From: Chitinophaga sp. GbtcB8
GTDB taxonomy: Bacteria; Bacteroidota; Bacteroidia; Chitinophagales; Chitinophagaceae
Length of the DNA stretch: 64,000 bases
Direction of reading: 5' to 3'
NCBI RefSeq assembly: GCF_019091455.1
Contig: NZ_JAGXJN010000007.1
Coordinates: 1 to 64,000, forward strand
Both the position numbers and the translations under genes were made by a program. Shown here one piece after another: positions 25,273 through 35,100 of the stretch. The stretch's first letter is position 1. The number at the start of each line of letters is the position of its first letter. The notes beneath the pieces are model-generated. The model did not search any database. It was not told the origin of the DNA and saw only the letters and a program-made list of their open reading frames with translations.

Positions 25273-28200
25273 ATGGTAAAACTTTACCTGCGTAACTTTT
25301 ATTGCCGATCCCTAAGCCTTGCCTTTCTATTACTAGGCAGCGCCTCTATTGCAATGGCCGGTGATACGGATTCCCTTAAAACGCCAGCACCCGCGGTGCC
25401 AACGGTAGCTATTATGAATACCGTTGCAGAAACCCGCAGTTTCCCGGAAATAGACCGGCAGCTCTTAGCCAATAACATTCCTGTACCAGCCGAAGGCTTG
25501 TTCACCGATGCTTATTTGCAGGCTGCCTACGGCAACGATACTACGAATCCTTACCGGGAACAGGCCAAAGCGGAGTTCCTGAAAATGGATAAGGATAACC
25601 GTTATACTTCCTCTCTTTCACCGGATGACCTGAACGAGCTGCCCATAGGGCTTTTCCGCAAGGTGAACAACACTTCCGTGAAGATCGCTATCAGCAATGC
25701 TATCTTTTACCCTACCTATGCGGAGCTAACGGTATTTGCCAAGCTGGAAATACCACAGGAGCCGCATGAGATCTTTTTTGGTATTAAAGGCATTAAGCTC
25801 TCCTATAACGGCGGCATCCTGGGCGATGCCAAGCTGGTATTACTGGGCGACCTACCCATACGCATAAACGGAGGTACCGCCGCATTGATCCTGAAAGGCG
25901 GCATGAACATGGAAACCGGGCAGGGCCTGGATCTTACCTATGTAACCATGGACTGTAACGGGTTTAAAGAGCTGGGCATCTCTGCCGAAGTAGCTTTTCC
26001 GCGCAGCATGCTGGTACCTTTAAAAGCCGATGGAGAACGTAATGAAGACCCTAAAGCGCAGGTAACTGCCGCGTTTAAAACCGTAGTAGCTGACTGGAAT
26101 GATATATTGGTGAGCCTGAGCCTTCCAGCCTTTGAAATAGCGCCTTTAAAAGGCGTTGGTTTTCATATAGGCAAGGCCGTATTTGACGGCAGTGACATCC
26201 GCAATACGCCGGATATTATTTATCCCACAGGGTATGAGCAGCGTTACATGCCGGCCGATAATCCCAATACCTGGCGGGGCGTGTACGTGGAGGACCTGGA
26301 AGTCATACTACCCAAACAATTTGCCAAGCGGGAACAGTCAGGTAAGCGCGTAAGCTTTGGCGCTACGCATATGATCATTGATAACAATGGTTTAACCGGC
26401 TCTTTCTTTGCCAATAACATATTACCGGATGGCACCGCCTCCGGCTGGAAATTCACAGTAGATCATTTTAATATAGACCTGGAAGCCAACCACTTGGTAG
26501 GCGCGGGTTTCAGCGGTATGGTGGGCCTGCCGGTAGCCAAAGATCCATTAGGTTATACAGCGGTTATTACAGCAGATAATGAATACATCCTTAAGCTCAG
26601 TACTATTAATGAGCTGAGCTTTAATGTATGGCAGGCCAAGTGTGTGCTGGAACCTAACTCCTGGGTGCAGCTGAAGCTGGCGGACGGGCGTTTTCAGCCG
26701 GAAGCCATGCTGCACGGCAGTTTGGGCATCTCGGCCACTACCAAGGGGGATGATGGTAAACCTCTTGCCACTTTCAAAGGCATTATATTCAAAGACCTTC
26801 ATCTTGAAACCAACCCGCCTTATTTAACTACTTCTTATTTCGGCTATCAGAATACCAACACGGTTTCCAACTTCCCGGTATCTATTAATGAAATATCGCT
26901 ACGCGCCCAGGATGGGGAAGCCACGCTTACCTTCGGCATCCGCCTGAACCTGATGGAAGGGAACTTTGGCGGTGACACCAAGATAGGGCTGGTAGGCAAG
27001 TTCAATGAACAGGAAGGCATACAAACCTGGAAGTTTCAAAAGCTGAAGCTGGAAGAAATTGGCATTAACGCCAAAATTGGCGGTTCGCTGAAAATTAACG
27101 GCCGCATTAAGTTCTATGATGATGATCCCATATATGGCAATGCCGTAAGCGGCATGGTGGCAGCGGATTTCATGGATGATAAGGTGAAGATAGAAGCGCG
27201 CGCCATGTTTGGCTGTAAGGATTTCCGCTACTGGTATGTGGATGCCAAAGCCGATCTGGGCCTGGGTATTCCGCTGGTGCCTCCTATTAACATACAGGGT
27301 TTTGGCGGCGGCGCTTACTACCGCATGAAAAAACAGGGCTCGGATATGCTGGCCTCTCCTACCGGTGTAAATTATGTGCCGGATGAGAATACAGGCCTGG
27401 GTATTAAAGCCGCCGTGTTATTCAGCATTGTGAAAAAGCAGGTGGTGAACGGGGAAGTATCTTTTGAAGTAGCCTTCAACAAAAGCGGTGGCATTAACTT
27501 CATTGGTTTCTATGGTTATGCCAAAATATTAGGCGTACTGCCCAATGTAGCGGGCAACATGGGCGATCAGATGAGTAAGGCATTCAGCAAGATGGAAGCC
27601 GCGGAACAAAAAGCGGTGAGCAAGCTGGGAGGCTTAGGTGAAAAACTGCAGGGCCTCAAAGTATCCAACCCCTCTGCCGCAGCAGAAAGCCTGAGCGGCG
27701 ATGATTTCAAGACCGGTGAAAGCGGCCTCTCTGCCTATGTAGGCATTCAATATGATTTTACACAATCTACTTTCCACGCCAACTTTGATGTGTACCTGAA
27801 TGTAGCCGGTGGTTTACTTACCGGTACAGCCAGCGGCAACCGTGCCGGCTGGGCGGTGATACATATTGCGCCGGGTGAGTGGTACTTCCATATGGGTACG
27901 CCCACCAATCGTTTAGGCGTTAAGTTTGCCCTGGGCAGCATAGCTATTAAAACAGGCGCCTACATCATGGTAGGCGATAAAATACCCGGCTCTCCCCCGC
28001 CCCCGCAGGAAGTTGCGGACATATTGGGTGTGGACATGGAGGAGCTGGATTACATGCGCGACCTGAATGCATTGGGCGATGGACGAGGGTTTGCCTTTGG
28101 CGCCAATCTCTCCGTAGAAACCGGCGACCTTACTTTCCTGATCCTGTACGCCAACTTCAAATGCGGTGTAGGGTTTGACATTATGCTGAAAGATTACGGC

Positions 28201-29934
28201 GATGCACACTGCGCCGGTAAAACAGAAAAAATTGGTATTGACGGATGGTATGCTAACGGGCAGGCCTATGTGTATTTGCAGGGCGAGGTAGGCGTAAAAG
28301 TGAACCTGGCATTTATTAAAGGACGCTTCCCCATTATATCGGGCGCAGCCGCTGTGCTTATGCAGGCCAAGCTGCCCAATCCCACGTGGTTAAAGGGTTA
28401 CATGGCCGTGAAGTTTGAGATCCTGGGCGGTTTGGTAAGCGGTAACATGCGAATGAAAGTAACCATAGGCGATGAATGTGAGATTGTAACCGGCAGCAGC
28501 AGCCCGGTAGATGTGAAGATGATTGCAGACGTTACGCCTGCAGACAATACAGCGGATGTAGATGTATTTGCCGCACCCCAGGCAGCGTTTAACATGCGTG
28601 TTGGACAGCCCTTTGATGTGGAGGATGACAAAGGCACCAAAACCTATCGTACCAAGCTGGAAGCCTTTACCGTAATGGATAACGGGCAACCGGTACCCGG
28701 CAGAGTAGAGTGGAACGCCAATAATGACGTAGCTACCTATTACTCCAAAGAAGTACTACCTACCAAACATACCTTAAAGGCCACAGTGAAAGTGATCTTT
28801 GAAGAATTGCAGAACGGCAGCTGGCAAACGCTGTATATGAACGGGCAGCAAAGTACAGAAGAAAAGGTAGTGACCTTTACCACCGGCACTGCACCTGATT
28901 TTATACCGCTTACCAACATTGCACACTGTTACCCGGTAATAGACCAGCGTAATATGTTCCGCGATGAGCTGAACCGCGGTTACATAGTACTGCAGCGCGG
29001 CCAGAGCTATCTGTTTGATGCGCGCTGGAAATACCAGCTGCAGTTTGCTACTAACGGTGCTGTATTTGCCACACAGGCTATGCAGTACGATAGCGTGAAC
29101 CAGCGTATAGACTTCCCCATGCCGGCTATACAACCAAATACGGATTACACCTATGATGTGGTGGCCATTCCGCCGGGCGGCGACGCTTCCAAAGATGCGA
29201 TCGTAAGTTATGCCAAGCAGGATAACGGGGAAGACGGCGACTATACCGTAAAAGCAAATAAATCCAATGCAGTAAGCCGGGGCGATGTAACCAAATCACT
29301 GCTGGGTTATGGCTTCCATACCAGCCGTTATAAGACCTTTGCAGCCAAGCTGAATGCCATGCCGCTGAAACGGGGTATTGCCAGCATTGTAACCTTTGAG
29401 GTATTAAGCCTGCAGGCAGAAGTAGGCAACTATGAGCTGTTTGATGTACCGGAGCTGCAGGGTACTGCCTTTACAGGTTACACACCGCTGATCAGTGTAA
29501 GCGCCATTACAGATGATGCTTACTTCCAGGAAGATGTGAACCCGTTGTTATACCGTAACTACCCGATAGAACAGGAAATTTTCATTACCCACCGTAATCC
29601 GGACGACCTGGGACTGGTGCCCACCAAGGCTATGACCCTGATGAGCGATTACCTGGCCAGCATTACCAGCAAACAGCCATTACCATCAGAGCTGGCCGTG
29701 CGCCTGCCCTACGTGTATGACTTGCCGTTAGTGTACCGCGAGGACCTGGATGATATACAATACCAGGTGGTGAACAAATACCTGGACACACCGCTGCAAA
29801 GCAAGTACCTGTATATGATCAATGGTTATTACCCGCTGATACGTAATGGCAAGTACAAAGTAGCCTACCAGTATATGCTACCGGGTGGTATTAAAGGCAC
29901 ATCAGTTACCTATGAATACTCGAAAACCTATTAA
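25273..29934 (+). CDS. Giant exported beta-rich protein with Ig-like domain, first gene of the surface cluster
   Basis: 1553 aa. The signal peptide is followed by cleavage near AMA (residue 29). Most of residues 100-1070 reads as regularly spaced beta-strands with alternating hydrophobics and Gly turns (FGANLSVETGDLTFLILYAN; GVKVNLAFIKGRFPI). A short helical, Ala/Lys-rich stretch lies at about 760-810. Residues about 1085-1203 look like a SbsA-type Ig-like domain ending in VTFTTG. No T9SS sorting domain, lipobox or aromatic terminal residue of classical porins is visible. It is probably periplasmic or surface-associated. The family is not recognised by name, though such giants sit beside TANFOR-type proteins in Bacteroidota as I remember it. 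The next gene follows after 19 nt. Confidence 0.75.
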   Translation: MVKLYLRNFYCRSLSLAFLLLGSASIAMAGDTDSLKTPAPAVPTVAIMNTVAETRSFPEIDRQLLANNIPVPAEGLFTDAYLQAAYGNDTTNPYREQAKAEFLKMDKDNRYTSSLSPDDLNELPIGLFRKVNNTSVKIAISNAIFYPTYAELTVFAKLEIPQEPHEIFFGIKGIKLSYNGGILGDAKLVLLGDLPIRINGGTAALILKGGMNMETGQGLDLTYVTMDCNGFKELGISAEVAFPRSMLVPLKADGERNEDPKAQVTAAFKTVVADWNDILVSLSLPAFEIAPLKGVGFHIGKAVFDGSDIRNTPDIIYPTGYEQRYMPADNPNTWRGVYVEDLEVILPKQFAKREQSGKRVSFGATHMIIDNNGLTGSFFANNILPDGTASGWKFTVDHFNIDLEANHLVGAGFSGMVGLPVAKDPLGYTAVITADNEYILKLSTINELSFNVWQAKCVLEPNSWVQLKLADGRFQPEAMLHGSLGISATTKGDDGKPLATFKGIIFKDLHLETNPPYLTTSYFGYQNTNTVSNFPVSINEISLRAQDGEATLTFGIRLNLMEGNFGGDTKIGLVGKFNEQEGIQTWKFQKLKLEEIGINAKIGGSLKINGRIKFYDDDPIYGNAVSGMVAADFMDDKVKIEARAMFGCKDFRYWYVDAKADLGLGIPLVPPINIQGFGGGAYYRMKKQGSDMLASPTGVNYVPDENTGLGIKAAVLFSIVKKQVVNGEVSFEVAFNKSGGINFIGFYGYAKILGVLPNVAGNMGDQMSKAFSKMEAAEQKAVSKLGGLGEKLQGLKVSNPSAAAESLSGDDFKTGESGLSAYVGIQYDFTQSTFHANFDVYLNVAGGLLTGTASGNRAGWAVIHIAPGEWYFHMGTPTNRLGVKFALGSIAIKTGAYIMVGDKIPGSPPPPQEVADILGVDMEELDYMRDLNALGDGRGFAFGANLSVETGDLTFLILYANFKCGVGFDIMLKDYGDAHCAGKTEKIGIDGWYANGQAYVYLQGEVGVKVNLAFIKGRFPIISGAAAVLMQAKLPNPTWLKGYMAVKFEILGGLVSGNMRMKVTIGDECEIVTGSSSPVDVKMIADVTPADNTADVDVFAAPQAAFNMRVGQPFDVEDDKGTKTYRTKLEAFTVMDNGQPVPGRVEWNANNDVATYYSKEVLPTKHTLKATVKVIFEELQNGSWQTLYMNGQQSTEEKVVTFTTGTAPDFIPLTNIAHCYPVIDQRNMFRDELNRGYIVLQRGQSYLFDARWKYQLQFATNGAVFATQAMQYDSVNQRIDFPMPAIQPNTDYTYDVVAIPPGGDASKDAIVSYAKQDNGEDGDYTVKANKSNAVSRGDVTKSLLGYGFHTSRYKTFAAKLNAMPLKRGIASIVTFEVLSLQAEVGNYELFDVPELQGTAFTGYTPLISVSAITDDAYFQEDVNPLLYRNYPIEQEIFITHRNPDDLGLVPTKAMTLMSDYLASITSKQPLPSELAVRLPYVYDLPLVYREDLDDIQYQVVNKYLDTPLQSKYLYMINGYYPLIRNGKYKVAYQYMLPGGIKGTSVTYEYSKTY

Positions 29935-29953
29935 AAACCTGTGATAAAGATAT

Positions 29954-32035
29954 ATGCGCGCTAAGATCATTCTTCGTCTTGTACTGTTCTTCCTGTTGCT
30001 CTCAGGCAGCCTCTCCGCACAGCGGAAAGATACCGCCCGCATACAGGTAATGGCAAGGGCACAGCAGCACAGCGTATTACTGCGCTGGGCAGTTACCAAA
30101 GCCAGCGCCTGGAAGCTGTGCAACCAGTACGGTTTTGAGCTGTGGCGTTTTACCGTGCTGCGTGATGGCAAGGTGCTGGCCAAACCGGAATCACAGCTGC
30201 TAAACACACAGCCCATCAAACCACAGCCCCTGCTGGCCTGGCAGGAGATCTGTAAAAAAGATAATTATGCCGTAATCATTGCACAGGCCATTTATGGAAA
30301 AGACTTTGAAGTAAGTGGTGGTGGTAACAATGGCATTGCACAGCTGATCAATCAGTCGCAGGAGCTGGAACAACGTTTTGCATTATCATTATACGCAGCA
30401 GATAATAGTTTTGAAGCCGCTAAAATGGCCGGCTGGGCTTATGAGGATAATACAGTAAGGCCCAATGAAAAATACCTGTACCGCGTACGTTCACTGGCGC
30501 CTGCCGGCCGTATGCGCATTGATTCTTCCGGCGCTTTCATTGGCCTGGCCGACCGGAAGGAGCTGCCTAAACCGGCTAACATAGGCGCTGTGTTTGGCGA
30601 TAAGAATGTGATCCTGAGCTGGGATTACAGCCTGCTGAAACATTATTACAACTCCTGGTTTATAGAGCGCTCAAAAGACGGTGTGAACTACGAACGCGCC
30701 TCTTCCCTCCCGGTGACCAATTTCAACGGCAAAGAGAAAAAGCCTTCGCCGCGTATGTATTTCATTGACTCGCTGCAGGATAATAATACCGTGTACCGCT
30801 ACCGTGTGCGGGGCGTATCGCCCTTTGGAGAGCCTGGCCCGCCGTCTGATCCGGTAACGGGCAAGGGTAAACATTTGCTGGTGTACACGCCCAACATCCG
30901 CAGCAATGCTATCAATGAGAAAGGCGTGCTGGAGCTGGGCTGGGAATTTGAAACCGCGGGTAATAAGCTCATTAAAGGATTTACACTGAACCAGGCAGAA
31001 AAAGCAGACGGGCCTTATAAAGCTGTGATGAGCAATATTACGCCGGACCAACGTACACTCCTATACGATCACCTGGAGCCCAGCAATTATTTTACCATTA
31101 CAGCCGTAGCGCTGGAAGGCGAATCCTCCACCTCTTTCCCGGTGCTGGTGCAGCCTGTAGATTCCATACCACCGGCAGCGCCAACAGGCCTCACCGGTAT
31201 CATAGACAGCACCGGCGTGGTAAAGCTCTCCTGGGCGGCCAATAGTGAAAAAGACATTTTAGGTTATAAAGTATTCCGCGCCAACATGGCCGGTGAGGAA
31301 GCCGCATCGCTGGTGGATTCTGTGTGGAAGCATAATACCTTCCGCGATTCCGTGGGCATACAATCACTTAACAGTAAGGTGTATTACCAGGTAAGGGCGC
31401 TGGATAAACGATATAACCAGTCGGACTACTCTGCGGTGTTTGAGCTTAAAAAACCGGATGTGATACCGCCTACCTCTCCTGTGCTTACCGGTTATAAGGT
31501 AGCCAAGGATATTGTGTACCTGTCGTGGATACCCAGTACCGATGCGGATGTGGCGCAGCAGCTCTTATACCGCAAAACCGTAACAGCCACCAATACCAGC
31601 TGGGAAGCCATACAGAAGCTAACGCCGCCCGTTAACAATTTTGCAGATAATACCGTAACACCCGGTGTTACCTATGCCTACCTCTTGCTGGCCAAAGACA
31701 GCAGCGGGCTGGAATCCAAGCCTATGCAGCCGCTAACGGTAAGTATTCCATACAATCCTTCCAAAGGTATGGTACGCTCATTCAATGCACAGGTGAACCG
31801 CCAGGAGCGTTACATAGAGCTGTTCTGGAAAGATGACCTGGCCGATGTGGTGGAATACCAGCTATATAAAGGAGAAAAAGGCAAGCCTGTTACGTTGTGG
31901 AAAGTGCTGAAACCAGGCACCAACCGTTTTGTGGACGATCAGCCCCGGGTGAATACCGAATATCAGTACAGCATACGGGCCGTGTTAAACAGTGGGGCTA
32001 CCGGCAGCTCAAAAATGATCAATGTACAATATTAA
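29954..32035 (+). CDS. Exported fibronectin type III domain protein
   Basis: 693 aa with signal peptide MRAKIILRLVLFFLLLSGSL and cleavage at SAQ. Residues 30-200 form a unique N-terminal domain with an FN3-like start (HSVLLRWAVTKA). At least four FN3 modules follow at about 205-300, 305-395, 400-500 and 505-600, with a last one to the end. They are recognisable by LSW or LFW strands and YxYxVRxxxxxG (NTVYRYRVRGVSPFGEPGP; KVYYQVRALDKRYN). No T9SS domain. FN3 arrays usually act as spacers or binding modules. It is the second gene of the cluster, 19 nt after the first. Confidence 0.85.
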   Translation: MRAKIILRLVLFFLLLSGSLSAQRKDTARIQVMARAQQHSVLLRWAVTKASAWKLCNQYGFELWRFTVLRDGKVLAKPESQLLNTQPIKPQPLLAWQEICKKDNYAVIIAQAIYGKDFEVSGGGNNGIAQLINQSQELEQRFALSLYAADNSFEAAKMAGWAYEDNTVRPNEKYLYRVRSLAPAGRMRIDSSGAFIGLADRKELPKPANIGAVFGDKNVILSWDYSLLKHYYNSWFIERSKDGVNYERASSLPVTNFNGKEKKPSPRMYFIDSLQDNNTVYRYRVRGVSPFGEPGPPSDPVTGKGKHLLVYTPNIRSNAINEKGVLELGWEFETAGNKLIKGFTLNQAEKADGPYKAVMSNITPDQRTLLYDHLEPSNYFTITAVALEGESSTSFPVLVQPVDSIPPAAPTGLTGIIDSTGVVKLSWAANSEKDILGYKVFRANMAGEEAASLVDSVWKHNTFRDSVGIQSLNSKVYYQVRALDKRYNQSDYSAVFELKKPDVIPPTSPVLTGYKVAKDIVYLSWIPSTDADVAQQLLYRKTVTATNTSWEAIQKLTPPVNNFADNTVTPGVTYAYLLLAKDSSGLESKPMQPLTVSIPYNPSKGMVRSFNAQVNRQERYIELFWKDDLADVVEYQLYKGEKGKPVTLWKVLKPGTNRFVDDQPRVNTEYQYSIRAVLNSGATGSSKMINVQY

Positions 32036-32134
32036 GCCCCCATGCGAACGGGGTGTTTGCTATAAATATTACCGGCTGCAACCAGGCGTAATTGCCGGCT
32101 GCTACTGGTCCCTCATAAAATTAAATTGTAACGG

Positions 32135-35100
32135 ATGAAAAAAATTATACCCCTGTTTTTTTTCATTTTAGTGTATACGGTAGCCCGTGGCCAGCAATAC
32201 GAAGTGGCCATGGACCTTTCCGTTTATTATAACGGAAATGCGGATAAAGCAGATTGTAGCAGCCGGTTTGAGATCACTGCGTATTACAGTGATGGTACCA
32301 ATGTAAGAGTATGGACAGAATCGCTGGATGGCTTACATGAAAATGATGTAAGAACTTTCCCTACCCACTATTTTACATTTACCAATACCAAACGGCTGGT
32401 GCGCTTTCACATTTTCGGGAGAAGAAGCTGGGACCGCGGTTTTCCGGCCGGTTGTAAAAAGAATGATGTAGAGGCTTCGCAGGATGTATATTTAACGCCA
32501 TCGCAGCCTTGTTTTAGTTATAATCACGGTAACTTCATTCCCAGGTACACCGGTAACCTGAACATGCGTATCTATCCTAAAACGGTCAGTATAACACCTA
32601 CAACTGCTACGCTGCCGGATGAAACAAGCGTTACCCTGAATGCCACGGCAAATTTCCCGGCCAGCACTTACCAATGGCAGTACCGTACTACTTCTACAGG
32701 CTGGAACAATTTCCCCTCCAACTTTCCCATGCAGCGGACCATCACGTTCACGGGTAATGACCTGCCTAATAACTTTTTCCTGGATGCTATTGAACGCAGG
32801 GAAAACATATTGGTGCGCGTTGCCTATCCATGCGGCGCGGGTGAAAGCAATACCGTGATCCTTACCCCCAGGTTTGTTGCGCCTAAGATATTATCTGTAA
32901 CACCTGTACCGCCTACCTGTTATGGCGATCAGAATGGCAGCTTTATTGTAAAATTCAGCCGCCCGTTAAGACCGCGTGAAGGGCTGGTGATGCAGCTGGA
33001 CAAACAGGAAATAGCTGCTGGTAACCCGGCCGCCTTTATTGACGACCGCCAGATAACCATGGATGGTAATAACAGCTATACATGGTCCAGTGACCGTGGT
33101 GCGCGTAAATACCGTATTCTGCTGCGCGGCAGCTACCCTACTGATATTGCCAACCCGGTACCTATTTATACGGGTACTGCGCAGCACAGGGCTAATTTTG
33201 AGATCGTACAGCCCGGGCCTATTACCTTCAGCAGCAGCAAACAGAATGATGTAAGGTGCCACAACGGCGCTGATGGCGCTATTAACATTACCACCAGCGG
33301 CGGTAACGGCGGTAATATACTTTACTATAAAAATGCAGCAGATGGTATTACCCGGCAGGTATCCATTGGTAACGTTACGGCATATACGCTGGGTGGCCTG
33401 AATGCAGGTACTTACAGCCTGTGGCTGCGCGATAGCAAAGGCTGTATGCCAAAAGATGCCAGCAACAATGAGATCATACGCCCGGAAACCATTACGGAAC
33501 CGGCAGCCAGCCTGGTGATAGATGCAGCTACGCCTACTGATCCCAAGGCCTTTGGCTATTCAGACGGTAGGGTTGTGGTACGTGTTAAAGGCGGCACACC
33601 TAATGCAGACGGGTCCTATAATATCACCTGGACCAACGCAGGCGGCACCACGCTGCCGCAGACCGGTATGGTAGGCAGCGGCGTATATACCACTACGTTA
33701 GATAATGTACCGGATGGTGCCTATACCCTGAGGGTAACGGATGCCAACCACTCATCTGCCGGCAGCGGCAGTGAGCAGGGCTGTATTGTTACAGCTACCT
33801 ATCCCCTTACACAACCGCCTTTGCTGGAAGTTACACCCACTATTACAGACAGTATCAATTGCCATGGAGATGGCAATGGCATCCTGAGCGCACTGGCTAC
33901 AGGCGGTAAGCGAATGAGTACAGCGCCTTATTATACTTATGAATGGTACCAGCTGGTGGGCGGCACACTCACGCCACTCGGCCAAACCGGTACGCAAGCT
34001 AATGGTTTAACCGCCGGCCAGTACCAGGTAAAAGTGACAGATGCAAACAATATAGAGAAACTGTCCGATGTGATAAACCTGATTGATCCTGATCCGCTGA
34101 ACATACAATTCACCACTACCCCTGTAAGCTGTTACAGTGGCAGCAATGGCGTTTTAACCACTGTGGTAACAGGCGGCACACCGGCTTATGCGTATAGCTG
34201 GAGTAACAGCGCCCAGTCCGCAGATATTTATGCACTCCCAACAGGAACGTATACGCTTCACATAAAAGATTATCATGGCTGTGAGCTTACGGATGTGGCT
34301 TATGTACCACAACCTGCAGAGCCATTACAGATCGTAACGCCCACGCTCATTTACCCAAGAGCTTTCGGGTATACGGACGGCAGCATTAAAGTGCTGCTGA
34401 AAGGCGGTACTGCCTTAGCCGGCGGCGCATATAATGTAACCTGGCAAAAACCCGATGGCACCGTATTAACCAGCCATACCGGCCAGGTAGTGAATGGTGT
34501 TTATGAAGACTCGCTGGCCAACCTAGGCGCGGGCGATTATAATATTACCGTAACAGATGCTAACTACACCGGCCCTGACCCTAATATGCAAAGCTGTATT
34601 GTAACGGGCAGCTTTACCCTCACAGAGCCCCCGGCACTGGTGGTGAACATTGCTGAAAAACATTACGTATCCTGTAAAGGCGATATGGACGGTGTGCTGT
34701 TTGCAACTGCCAGCGGTGGCGTACCTATCTCCGCCCCGCTGCCTTACCAGTTTGAATGGTATAAGGCTGATAACAGCGGCGTGTATCACGCCATAGGGGA
34801 AACGAATGATACTGCACACTGGCTGAACACCGGCTTTTATAAGGTGATCATTACAGACTGGAACGGTATCACCAAAGAATCGGATTCCTTTCACCTGGTA
34901 GAGCCGGACCTGTTACAGGTAGCGCTCACTACCCGCAATGTAAGCTGTAATGGCGGTAACGATGGTTTTATAAGATCAACGGTTACCGGCGGCACCCTGC
35001 CCTACGCCTGGGCATGGAGCAATAGCGAAACCACGCAGGATATCCTGGATCAGCCCTCCGGCCATTACACCCTGTTACTGACAGATGCTCATGGTTGTGA